Origin: an uncultured Clostridia bacterium
Lineage (GTDB): Bacteria; Bacillota; Clostridia; Lachnospirales; CAG-274
Length of the DNA stretch: 38,817 nucleotides
Direction of reading: 5' to 3'
NCBI GenBank assembly: GCA_944381435.1
Contig: CALWLD010000022.1
Location: 1-38,817 of the forward strand
Below the pieces are notes generated by a model. That model worked only from the letters and a program-made list of their open reading frames with translations, was not told the origin of the DNA and did not search any database. A program made the position numbers and the translations under genes. Shown here piece by piece: positions 7,294-14,371 of this stretch (position 1 is the stretch's first letter; every line of letters starts with the position of its first letter).

Positions 7294-7428
7294 ATGACAA
7301 TTGCATTAAATAAAGAAAATGAAAGAACATTAAATATCATAACAATTTTTGAATTATTGAAAGATGCAACAGATAAAGAAGTTGAGGCAATAAAAAATGT
7401 AACAGTTGGTGTAGTTATATCACAATAA
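7294..7428 (+). CDS. Small hypothetical protein (44 aa)
   Basis: Starts MTIALNKENERTLNIITIFE. No family recognised. SD AAGGAGTGAT precedes the ATG, and codon use matches the neighbours. The upstream spacer carries the TTGAAAATT-type motif also seen before 6738. Confidence 0.5.
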   Translation: MTIALNKENERTLNIITIFELLKDATDKEVEAIKNVTVGVVISQ

Positions 7429-7489
7429 TAAAGTAAATGTCTTAACAAATGTTACAAGTGCATATTATTAAAAAAAGGAGTTGATTAAA

Positions 7490-7645
7490 ATGAAAGAAAA
7501 ACCAAAAAAGAAATATAAAATTATAAATGTTCACCCTACATACAACAGTGAAGAAGAAAAATTAGAATCTTATAAAAAATGTGCACTTGAATTAGCTAGA
7601 ACAGCAGCATATTTAAGGGAATTATATCCAGACCAAAAATTTTAA
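7490..7645 (+). CDS. Small hypothetical protein (51 aa)
   Basis: Lysine-rich N-terminus (MKEKPKKKYKIINVHPTYN) followed by an amphipathic helix (about 21-47). No family recognised. SD AAAGGAG precedes the ATG. Confidence 0.5.
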   Translation: MKEKPKKKYKIINVHPTYNSEEEKLESYKKCALELARTAAYLRELYPDQKF

Positions 7646-7652
7646 ATTGTAA

Positions 7653-7675
7653 GTAATGTAGTTTTACTACATTAC
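7653..7675 (+). other. Hairpin between small early genes
   Basis: Perfect 9-bp stem (7653-7661 with 7667-7675) and 5-nt loop, no T-run after it. More likely an RNA processing or stability element than a terminator. Confidence 0.4.
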
Positions 7676-7705
7676 AATGAATGGACAAGCTAAGGAGGAA
7701 AACAA

Positions 7706-7858
7706 ATGAAAAAATATAAAATGATTGTTAACAAACAAACATATTACTTAACTGCTGAACACGATAGGGAAGCAATTAAAATGTCTGGCACTTTTGGTAT
7801 AAAAGCAGATTATGGCGTTACAAGTTTAATTAGGGAGGACGGCAAGGTGGTTATATAA
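7706..7858 (+). CDS. Small hypothetical protein (50 aa)
   Basis: Starts MKKYKMIVNKQTYYLTAEHD and looks like a compact beta-alpha-beta fold (YYLTAEHDREAIKMSG). No family recognised. SD AAGGAGG precedes the ATG. Confidence 0.55.
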   Translation: MKKYKMIVNKQTYYLTAEHDREAIKMSGTFGIKADYGVTSLIREDGKVVI

Positions 7859-7935
7859 GAAAACATATATTATTAACTGTAGCAGTTATAATTTGTTATT
7901 TTTTAGGTTACGGTTTAGGTAAAATGATATTTTAG
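7855..7935 (+). CDS. Putative 26-residue membrane peptide with AUA start
   Basis: The frame reads (M)RKHILLTVAVIICYF then LGYGLGKMIF: a basic N-terminus and one membrane helix, the usual look of a small phage membrane protein. No ATG, GTG or TTG is correctly placed. The only start that fits the SD-like AAGGTGG (7844-7850) is ATA at 7855, which overlaps the preceding stop as ATAA. Calling it a gene therefore depends on non-standard initiation or loss of the start codon. Confidence 0.35.
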   Translation: MRKHILLTVAVIICYFLGYGLGKMIF

Positions 7936-7945
7936 GAGGTACAGT

Positions 7946-8599
7946 ATGAAATATGAATTATTAGAAAATGATTTTATTGAGGTTTTAGATAAAAAACTAT
8001 ATAGAATAAGAGCTTTGAAAAATTTTAACAGGGTAGAACAAGGTGAATTAGGTGGTTATATCGAAAAATACGACAATTTATCTCAGCGCGGCAATGCTTG
8101 GGTATGTGGTAATGCTAGAGTATATGGTAATGCTGTAGTATGTGGTAATGCTAGGGTATATGGTAATGCTGAAGTATGTGACAATGCTGTAGTATGTGGT
8201 TATGCTAGAGTATGTGGCAATGCTTGGGTATGTGGTAATGCTAGAGTATATGGTAATGCTGTAGTATGTGGTAATGCTAGGGTGTGTGGTAATGCTGAAG
8301 TATGTGGTGTTGCTGAAGTATATGGTGATGCTAGGGTATATGGTAATGCTAGAGTATGTGGTAATGCTTTGATATGTAAGAGAAATGATTTGATTACAGT
8401 AAGTAATATTGGAAGTCGCAATGCTGTAACAACCTTTTTTAATACAGATAACGGTATATATGTAAAATGTGGTTGTTTTTATGGAAGCATTGAAGAATTT
8501 GAAGAAGCAGTTAAAGATGTACATACTGGTACAAAGCACGAAGTCATTTACTTAAAAACAATAGAGCTTGCCAAAATACAAATTAAAGGAGAGGTATAG
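7946..8599 (+). CDS. Hexapeptide-repeat (left-handed beta-helix) protein
   Basis: A 217-residue protein. An N-terminal cap (about 1-48, LYRIRALKNF..GELGGYIEKYDNLSQ) precedes sixteen consecutive six-residue turns (residues 49-144) of the form GNARVY/GNAVVC, then a C-terminal cap. The period of six with small residue and valine at fixed positions is that of a left-handed beta helix; E. coli YdcK and related phage proteins share this cap-plus-repeat layout. There is no acyltransferase active-site histidine pattern that I can see, so a structural or binding role is likelier. Turns often end in Cys, which would stack a cysteine ladder on one face. SD AGGAGGT precedes the ATG. Confidence 0.75.
   Translation: MKYELLENDFIEVLDKKLYRIRALKNFNRVEQGELGGYIEKYDNLSQRGNAWVCGNARVYGNAVVCGNARVYGNAEVCDNAVVCGYARVCGNAWVCGNARVYGNAVVCGNARVCGNAEVCGVAEVYGDARVYGNARVCGNALICKRNDLITVSNIGSRNAVTTFFNTDNGIYVKCGCFYGSIEEFEEAVKDVHTGTKHEVIYLKTIELAKIQIKGEV
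8090..8377 (+). repeat. 18-bp coding tandem repeat (16 units)
   Basis: Sixteen 18-bp units encode the hexad turns. Units 1-5 and 8-12 are almost identical in DNA (126-bp offset), so a block of about seven units has duplicated recently. Confidence 0.85.
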
Positions 8600-8600
8600 T

Positions 8601-8801
8601 ATGAGAGTACAAGAGAAAAAAGCATTAAGCTTAACTTTAAAAAATGGAGAAACTAAAAATTACATTTTTGAAACAGAAGAAGAAGCACTAAAATTTTATT
8701 TTAAATATAAAGACCATAAGCTTGTAGATACAATATCCTTAAATCATACAAATGCCTTAAAAAAGGGGGAAAATTATGAAAATATCATTAAAAGCAGCTA
8801 G
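8601..8801 (+). CDS. Small hypothetical protein (66 aa)
   Basis: Starts MRVQEKKALSLTLKNGETK, looks like a small beta-sheet plus helix; no family recognised. The ATG at 8601 has SD AAAGGAGAGG; the frame extends upstream into the preceding gene but without SD. Its end overlaps the next gene by 26 bp, implying coupled translation. Confidence 0.6.
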   Translation: MRVQEKKALSLTLKNGETKNYIFETEEEALKFYFKYKDHKLVDTISLNHTNALKKGENYENIIKSS

Positions 8802-8961
8802 AGTTAATGCAGACTTAACACAACAAGAGGTGGCAGACAAACTAGGTATTAGTAAACACACTATTGTTAATTGGGAAAGTGGTAGAACAAAGCCTAAAAA
8901 GTTCATACTTATAGCTTTAGCTAATATTTATGACATAAATATTGATAACTTGAAAGGGTGA
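8776..8961 (+). CDS. XRE-family HTH protein (61 aa)
   Basis: A single helix-turn-helix domain (NADLTQQEVADKLGISKHTI then VNWESGRTKP). No other domain. SD AAAAAGGGGG precedes the ATG. It overlaps both neighbours (26 bp upstream, GTGA-type overlap downstream) and is a likely DNA-binding regulator or adaptor of early or middle transcription. Confidence 0.8.
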   Translation: MKISLKAARVNADLTQQEVADKLGISKHTIVNWESGRTKPKKFILIALANIYDINIDNLKG

Positions 8962-9476
8962 GTATTATTTTAACAGAAGAACAAAGAAAAATAGCAGAAG
9001 AAAATCATAAATTAATTTACTTTTTTATAAATTATTTCAAAGTTGATGAAGAAGAATATTATGATTTATTTGCTATTGAGTATCTTAAATGCATAAAAAT
9101 CTGGGATAAAAGCAAGGGGAAATTATCTACCTTATTAGGACGAGCTTTTTCTAATAGAATAAAAGCAGAGAATAGAAAAAAGAGGACTAGAAAAAGACTT
9201 GAAGAAAATTATATGATTAGCTTAAATGAAGTAGTATTTAGAAAAGATAGTGATTTAACTTTAGAAGATATGATGGCAAGCTCTACAAATGTAGAAGAAA
9301 TCTTTGAATTAAATGAAGCTTTAAACTTTTTTATGAAAAATGAAGTAACAAGGTTACTTATAATTGGTTATTCCCAAAAAGAGATAGCAGAAAAATTAAA
9401 CTATGCACAACCTACTATTAGTAAAAAGGTATCTAGGCTAAAAAGAGAGTTTAACAATAAAATATTAAAAACTTGA
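8958..9476 (+). CDS. Sigma-70-like RNA polymerase factor
   Basis: A 172-residue protein resembling a minimal sigma-70 factor. Residues about 10-75 look like region 2 (YDLFAIEYLKCIKIWDKSKG, FSNRIKAENRKKR), and residues about 125-170 carry a region-4-type HTH (IGYSQKEIAEKLNYAQPTIS). It could direct RNA polymerase to middle promoters. The start is GTG at 8958, overlapping the stop of the HTH gene as GTGA, with AAAGGG just upstream. The ATG alternatives would delete conserved helices. Confidence 0.75.
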   Translation: MSIILTEEQRKIAEENHKLIYFFINYFKVDEEEYYDLFAIEYLKCIKIWDKSKGKLSTLLGRAFSNRIKAENRKKRTRKRLEENYMISLNEVVFRKDSDLTLEDMMASSTNVEEIFELNEALNFFMKNEVTRLLIIGYSQKEIAEKLNYAQPTISKKVSRLKREFNNKILKT

Positions 9477-9490
9477 AAGGATAATAAACA

Positions 9491-9715
9491 ATGATATACA
9501 CAAGAGAAATTATCAAAGACATAATTAAAAGTATGGGAAATGAATTACGCAAAACAACCTTTATCATCGTGTTAAATGACAGAAATGAAATAGCAAGAGA
9601 GGGTAGGCTTATATCCTTAAATAAAAGGTATATAAAAATAAGAAGTAGAAAACACGGTATACATAAGATAAATATAACTGATATAAACAATATATCAGCA
9701 GTTGTAGCAGAATAA
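9491..9715 (+). CDS. Hypothetical small beta-barrel-like protein (74 aa)
   Basis: An N-terminal helix (about 1-20) is followed by alternating strands (REGRLISLNKRYIKIRSRKH) reminiscent of an SH3/Lsm-like barrel. No family recognised. SD GAAAGGA precedes the ATG. Confidence 0.6.
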   Translation: MIYTREIIKDIIKSMGNELRKTTFIIVLNDRNEIAREGRLISLNKRYIKIRSRKHGIHKINITDINNISAVVAE

Positions 9716-9722
9716 TAAAAAA

Positions 9723-9740
9723 GTGGCTTAGATAAGCCAC
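9723..9740 (-). terminator. Hairpin with T-run on the minus strand
   Basis: A 7-bp GC-containing stem with 4-nt loop (9723-9729 with 9734-9740). The plus strand has A-runs on both sides, so the T-run follows the stem only on the minus strand, where I see no gene. It may block antisense transcription or be a plus-strand processing site. Confidence 0.35.
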
Positions 9741-9805
9741 ATAAAAAAATAAAAAATTCAATGAAATTATAACACAAAATAGTATGTATGTAAAGGAGTG
9801 ATTTT

Positions 9806-9931
9806 ATGGGATATTTTTCGCGGCTAGTATTAGAAGTGCAAGAAGAAAATACCGCATTAAAAATAGAAAATGAAAAATTAAAACAAGAAAATAATAAACT
9901 AAAGAAAATTTTACATATTAAAGGAGAATAA
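9806..9931 (+). CDS. Small coiled-coil protein (41 aa)
   Basis: After MGYFSRLVLE the rest is a leucine-zipper-like coiled coil (ENTALKIENEKLKQENNKLK). SD AAAGGAGTGAT precedes the ATG. Probably a small dimerising accessory protein; no family recognised. Confidence 0.55.
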   Translation: MGYFSRLVLEVQEENTALKIENEKLKQENNKLKKILHIKGE

Positions 9932-9935
9932 AACA

Positions 9936-10442
9936 ATGATAGAAGTAACAATAAGAATAACAGGAAATACATTATTAAATGATAAGGTTGACGAACTTAT
10001 AAAAGCAGCAAGACAGATACAAGAAACTGAAGAAAACTTAGATACTAAAATGGAGATAAAAAAGAAAAAAGAAAAGGTAAAGAAAGAGCCTAAAAAATCT
10101 AAAAAAGAAGAAGAGGAAACAGTAGAAGATTTTGAGGAAGTAAAAGATACTGAAGAAGAGGAAGACAAAGAAGATAATGATGTTGATGTAGAAGAAGATG
10201 AGGAAGACGAAGAAGATAGTGATGTAGAAGAAGACGAAGATGAAGATATTTCTAGTGTAGAAGATTTAAAAAAAGAAGCAAAAAACTTATTTATAAAATT
10301 AACTAAAAAAGATAAGCCAAAAGCTAAAGCCTTACTTGGGAAATATGATGTTGGTGGTTTTTCTGAATTAGAAGAGGTGTTTGAAGATAGCACTACAAAA
10401 TGGGAAAAGCTTATAAAAACATTGAATAAATATGTGGGGTAG
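9936..10442 (+). CDS. Acidic hypothetical protein of the replication operon
   Basis: A 168-residue protein with a short N-terminal alpha/beta segment (1-35), a lysine-rich stretch (about 40-60), a very acidic Asp/Glu tract (about 60-108) and a C-terminal helical segment (about 109-168, LFIKLTKKDKPKAKALLGKY). The C-terminal part resembles short tails seen next to phage ssDNA-binding or recombination proteins, but I cannot name a family. Acidic tracts of this type often mimic DNA or bind partner proteins. SD AAAGGAG precedes the ATG; the next gene starts 5 bp after its stop. Confidence 0.7.
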   Translation: MIEVTIRITGNTLLNDKVDELIKAARQIQETEENLDTKMEIKKKKEKVKKEPKKSKKEEEETVEDFEEVKDTEEEEDKEDNDVDVEEDEEDEEDSDVEEDEDEDISSVEDLKKEAKNLFIKLTKKDKPKAKALLGKYDVGGFSELEEVFEDSTTKWEKLIKTLNKYVG

Positions 10443-10447
10443 ATATT

Positions 10448-11617
10448 ATGAGTGAACACGCAAGATTATCGGCATCTGGTAGTAAAAAATGGTTAAACTG
10501 TCCTCTATCTATAACTTTAGAAGGATACTTTGAAGATGAAGAAAGCTCTTATGCTAAAGAAGGCACAATAGCACACGCATTAGGAGAGTTAAAGTTAAAA
10601 GTAGATTTAGGTAAGATGACAAGGTCAGACTTTGTTTTTAAAAGAGATGCTTTATTAAAAGATTTAACTAAAGAAGAAGAAAAAGAGTTAGAAAACTATA
10701 CAGAGGACTATGTAGAGTTTGTAACAGAAACATATAATAAAGCTTTAGCTAACTGTGAAGAAGCAGAAATATTAATAGAAGAAAGACTAGATTATTCTAA
10801 ATATGCTAAAGAAGGCTTTGGAACAGGAGATGTAGTTATATGTGATTATGATAGCATTGAGATAATAGACCTTAAATATGGAAAAGGTGTAAAGGTAGAC
10901 GCTTTTGAAAATTCACAACTAATGTTATACGGTTTAGGTGCTTTAGAAATATATGGAGATTTATTTGACATAAAAACAGTAAAAATGACAGTATTTCAAC
11001 CTAGACTAGACAATATATCCACTTATGAAATAGCTACACAAGATTTACTAAAATGGGGTAAAGAAGTAGTTTTTGATAAAGCAGAACAAGCTTTTGAGGG
11101 CATAGGAGAGTGTAATTATGGTAGCCATTGTGATGATGGTTTTTGTAAAGCTAAACATTTATGCAAAACTTACACAGAGCATCATACGCAAATTACAAAG
11201 TATGAAAGTAAACACCCTAGCTTAATGACAGATGATGAGCTTGTAAATGCTTATGAGATAGCTTTATCTTATGACAAATGGGTTAAAAGTCTTAAATCTT
11301 ACATATTACAAGAATTGTTAAAAGGTAAAAAATTACCTGGTTTAAAACTGGTAGAAGGTAGGAGCAATAGAACTTTTACAGATGAAAATAAAGTTATTAA
11401 ATGTTTAGAAGAAAGAAACTTTGACAGAAATATTTACATAACTGAAAAACTTGCAAGTGTTGCCGAACTTGAGAAAATTTTGGGAAAAGATAATTTTAAT
11501 GAACTTTTAGGTGAATTTATAATGAAACCACCAGGGGCACCAACAGTTGCAAAAATTGAAGATAAAAGACCAGAATATAACTCAGCAGAATTAGACTTTC
11601 AAGATGTAGAGGTGTAG
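10448..11617 (+). CDS. DUF2800 RecB/Cas4-like nuclease
   Basis: A 389-residue DUF2800 (PF10926) protein of the PD-(D/E)XK superfamily. The catalytic core is visible as GFGTGDVV (Asp near residue 126) and IIDLKYGKG (Asp and Lys near 142-144), followed by QLMLYGLGAL. Cys18 (KWLNCPLS) and three or more cysteines near 219-240 (GECNYGSHC..C..C) copy the one-plus-three cysteine pattern of the Fe-S cluster in AddB/Cas4-type nucleases. It should process DNA ends during phage replication or recombination. It is always seen with DUF2815 and a family A polymerase in related phages, as here. Confidence 0.88.
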   Translation: MSEHARLSASGSKKWLNCPLSITLEGYFEDEESSYAKEGTIAHALGELKLKVDLGKMTRSDFVFKRDALLKDLTKEEEKELENYTEDYVEFVTETYNKALANCEEAEILIEERLDYSKYAKEGFGTGDVVICDYDSIEIIDLKYGKGVKVDAFENSQLMLYGLGALEIYGDLFDIKTVKMTVFQPRLDNISTYEIATQDLLKWGKEVVFDKAEQAFEGIGECNYGSHCDDGFCKAKHLCKTYTEHHTQITKYESKHPSLMTDDELVNAYEIALSYDKWVKSLKSYILQELLKGKKLPGLKLVEGRSNRTFTDENKVIKCLEERNFDRNIYITEKLASVAELEKILGKDNFNELLGEFIMKPPGAPTVAKIEDKRPEYNSAELDFQDVEV

Positions 11618-11620
11618 CCT

Positions 11621-11800
11621 ATGGAAGAAAAATATAAAAAGATGATAGACGATAAAGTAGAAGAGTAGGCTAAAAATAATGAAAAATTTGTTTTACTAGA
11701 AAATACAATAAAAGGTAAAAAGAGAGTGTTTTTAGTACCTTCTAAAAGATATAAACAATTAACTGCTAAACAAAAGAAATTTTTAATGGAGGATAAATAA
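11621..11800 (+). pseudogene. Small gene interrupted by an in-frame TAG
   Basis: From ATG 11621 the frame runs 15 codons (MEEKYKKMIDDKVEE), meets TAG at 11666-11668, then continues open for 43 more codons (AKNNEKFVLLENTIKGKKRV..) to TAA at 11798-11800. The second part has normal codon use and a protein-like sequence but no ATG, GTG or TTG start near its beginning. Intact, it would be about 59 residues, exactly filling the gap between DUF2800 and DUF2815. TAG ends several intact genes here (10442, 11617), so it is not recoded in general. A nonsense mutation, a sequencing error or readthrough are all possible. Confidence 0.6.
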
Positions 11801-12391
11801 ATGAAAAAAAATAAAAGTACATTAAATGGGACAAAAGTTATTACAGGTAAAGTAAGATTTTCTTATGCTTATGTATTTGAACCTAACGGAGATGGAGAAG
11901 ATAAAAAATATAGTGTATCTTTAATTATACCAAAAGAAGATAAACTAACGATAAAAAATATTAAAGAAGCTATGAAAAATGCTTATGAAATAGGTAAAGA
12001 AACAAAGTTTCAGGGTAAAAAGATTAAAGATATATTTGCTATTTTACACGATGGGGACGAAGAAAGACCAGATGAGATAGCTTATGAAAATAGCTATTAC
12101 ATAAGTGCTAGTGCTAGAACAAAGCCAGGTATAGTTGATAAACACAAAAGACCTATAGAAGATACAACAGAATTTTACAGTGGTTGTTATGGTTACGCAT
12201 CTATAAACTTTTATCCTTACAACACTAATGGTAACAAAGGTATAGCTTGTGGACTTAATAATCTTATGAAACTTGAAGACGGTGAAAGTCTTGGTGGAAG
12301 AGCAAGTGCTGAAGATGATTTTGCGGGCTTTGGAGAAGAGCTAGACGATTTTGAAGATGAACTTGAAGATGATGACGATGATTTATTATAA
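11801..12391 (+). CDS. DUF2815 ssDNA-binding-type protein
   Basis: A 196-residue DUF2815 (PF10991) protein. Residues about 10-165 form a beta-rich OB-like domain (TKVITGKVRFSYAYVFEPNG, YGYASINFYPYN), followed by a strongly acidic C-terminal tail (about 172-196). This layout is shared by phage T7 gp2.5 and other single-strand DNA-binding proteins, whose acidic tails contact the polymerase and helicase. Probable role: coating ssDNA at the phage fork. SD GGAGG overlaps the end of the broken small gene upstream. Confidence 0.85.
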   Translation: MKKNKSTLNGTKVITGKVRFSYAYVFEPNGDGEDKKYSVSLIIPKEDKLTIKNIKEAMKNAYEIGKETKFQGKKIKDIFAILHDGDEERPDEIAYENSYYISASARTKPGIVDKHKRPIEDTTEFYSGCYGYASINFYPYNTNGNKGIACGLNNLMKLEDGESLGGRASAEDDFAGFGEELDDFEDELEDDDDDLL

Positions 12392-12402
12392 AAGGTGAGT
12401 AT

Positions 12403-14352
12403 ATGAAATATCTAAGTATTGATATTGAAACATACTCAGATAAAGATTTAACAAAAGGCGGAGTTTACAACTATGTAGACTCTGCTAATTTTGAAATTTT
12501 ATTATTTGGGTATGCTTTTGATGACGAAGAAGTTAAAATAGTAGATTTAAAAAACGGTGAAAAATTACCTAAAAAAGTATTAGATGCTTTAAATGATAAA
12601 AATATAATAAAAACAGCATACAATGCTAACTTTGAAAGAACCTGTATATCAAAACATTTTGGAATAGATTTAGCTTATGAAAGTTGGATATGTACAATGG
12701 TATGGGGTTTATCTATTGGGCTACCTTCTGGACTTGATAATGTAGCTAAAATATTAAATTTAGATGAGCAAAAAGATGCTAAAGGTAAAAACCTTATAAA
12801 ATATTTTTCAATACCTTGCAAGCCTACAAAAGTAAATGGTGGAAGAACAAGAAATTTACCAGAACACGACACAGAAAAATGGCAAACATTTAAAGAATAC
12901 TGTATACAAGATGTTGAGGTAGAAAGAGATTTAAGAAAATACTTATCTAACTTTGAAATGGTAGAAAGTGAAAAGGCACTATGGCTTTTAGACCAAAAAA
13001 TAAATGATAATGGCGTAACCGTAGATACAAAATTTATAGAAAAAGTTTTATTAATAGATGAGCTTAACACCAATAGAAACAACGACAGATTAAGAGAAAT
13101 AACAGGGCTTGATAACCCTAATAGTTTAGCACAATTAAAAGAATGGTTATCAAACAAATTAGGTTATGAAGTAGACAGTGTTACGAAGGAAAGTATACCT
13201 AAAATAGAAAAATCTACAGATGATAAAGATGTTTTAGAAGTTTTAAGTCTTAGAAAAGAAAATGCTAAAACATCTGTTAAAAAATATGAGGCTATGGCCA
13301 GAAGTGTTTGTAGTGATAATAAAATAAGAGGTCTTTTACAATTTTATGGTGCTAGTCGTACAGGACGTTGGGCAGGGCGTATAGTACAAGTACAAAACTT
13401 ACCCCAAAACCATTTAAGCAATATAGCAGAAGTTAGAGAAGATTTTAAAACTTTAGATTTTGATACGTTAGAGTTACTTTATAAAGATATTCCACAAATA
13501 TTATCAGAACTTATAAGAACAGCTTTTATACCTAGTAAAAATAATAGGTTTATAGTGTCAGACTTTAGTGCTATCGAGGCAAGGGTTATTGCTTATCTTG
13601 CAGATGAAAAGTGGAGACTAGACGTATTTAGAACACACGGTAAAATATACGAGGCATCGGCTAGTAAGATGTTTAATATACCTATTGAACAAATAAAAAA
13701 AGGTAGTGAGTTAAGGCAAAAAGGAAAAATAGCAGAGCTTGCTTTAGGTTATGGTGGCGGTGTAGGAGCTTTAACAAGTATGGGAGCTTTAAAAATGGGG
13801 TTAAAAGAAGATGAGCTACAAGACTTAGTTGATGCTTGGAGAAACTCTAACCTTAATATAAAAAAATTTTGGTATGACTGTGAAAAAGCAGCTAAAGATG
13901 CTATAAAAATTGGTAAAATAACCACTTTAAACAGTGGTATAACTTTTTATATGAATAAAAATAATTTATGTATACAGCTACCTAGCAAAAGAAGTTTATA
14001 CTATAACTCTCCTATGATAGATAAAAATAGCTATGGTAGCGATTGTATAACTTATATGAGTATGGACCAGACAAGCAAAAAATGGAAAAGAGTTGATACA
14101 TTTGGCGGTAAGCTTGTAGAAAATATAGTACAAGCTTATGCAAGGGACTGTCTGGCCGAGAGTTTAAAAAGATTAGATAATAAAGGCTACAAAATAGTAT
14201 TTCACGTTCACGACGAGGTGGTTATAGACTGTCCTATTCATAAATCTTCAGCAGATGAAATAGCTAAAATAATGAGTGAGCCTATATGTTGGGCTAAAGG
14301 GTTACCGCTTAATGCAGATGCTTATGAATGCAACTTTTATATGAAAGACTAA
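12403..14352 (+). CDS. Phage family A DNA polymerase
   Basis: A 649-residue DNA polymerase I-type enzyme. The N-terminal 3'-5' exonuclease has its metal-binding DIET motif at about residues 6-9 (LSIDIETYSD) and a later YCIQDVEVE motif. The polymerase domain shows motif A (SDFSAIEARVIAYL, about 385-398), motif B (RQKGKIAELALGYG, about 436-449) and motif C (HVHDEVVID, about 600-608). There is no 5' nuclease domain, as usual for phage enzymes. SD AAAGGTGAG precedes the ATG 11 bp after DUF2815. This is the replicative polymerase of the phage. Confidence 0.96.
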   Translation: MKYLSIDIETYSDKDLTKGGVYNYVDSANFEILLFGYAFDDEEVKIVDLKNGEKLPKKVLDALNDKNIIKTAYNANFERTCISKHFGIDLAYESWICTMVWGLSIGLPSGLDNVAKILNLDEQKDAKGKNLIKYFSIPCKPTKVNGGRTRNLPEHDTEKWQTFKEYCIQDVEVERDLRKYLSNFEMVESEKALWLLDQKINDNGVTVDTKFIEKVLLIDELNTNRNNDRLREITGLDNPNSLAQLKEWLSNKLGYEVDSVTKESIPKIEKSTDDKDVLEVLSLRKENAKTSVKKYEAMARSVCSDNKIRGLLQFYGASRTGRWAGRIVQVQNLPQNHLSNIAEVREDFKTLDFDTLELLYKDIPQILSELIRTAFIPSKNNRFIVSDFSAIEARVIAYLADEKWRLDVFRTHGKIYEASASKMFNIPIEQIKKGSELRQKGKIAELALGYGGGVGALTSMGALKMGLKEDELQDLVDAWRNSNLNIKKFWYDCEKAAKDAIKIGKITTLNSGITFYMNKNNLCIQLPSKRSLYYNSPMIDKNSYGSDCITYMSMDQTSKKWKRVDTFGGKLVENIVQAYARDCLAESLKRLDNKGYKIVFHVHDEVVIDCPIHKSSADEIAKIMSEPICWAKGLPLNADAYECNFYMKD

Positions 14353-14371
14353 AGAAAGGAGTTTATAGGAA

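Noticed and set aside
8090-8377. Possible CRISPR array
   Set aside because: The repeats are contiguous 18-bp coding units without spacers, in frame with a protein that has non-repeated ends.
8078-8539. Long minus-strand frames over the hexapeptide-repeat gene
   Set aside because: They arise because an 18-bp repeat lacking stops on one strand also lacks them on the other; no SD, and the translation is only low-complexity repeats.
9911-10459. Serine-rich minus-strand frame
   Set aside because: It is the antisense image of the Glu/Asp-rich tract of the plus-strand gene, with no SD.
11666-11668. TAG as a recoded sense codon throughout the phage
   Set aside because: TAG is the ordinary stop of several intact genes here (8599, 10442, 11617), and only one frame is interrupted.
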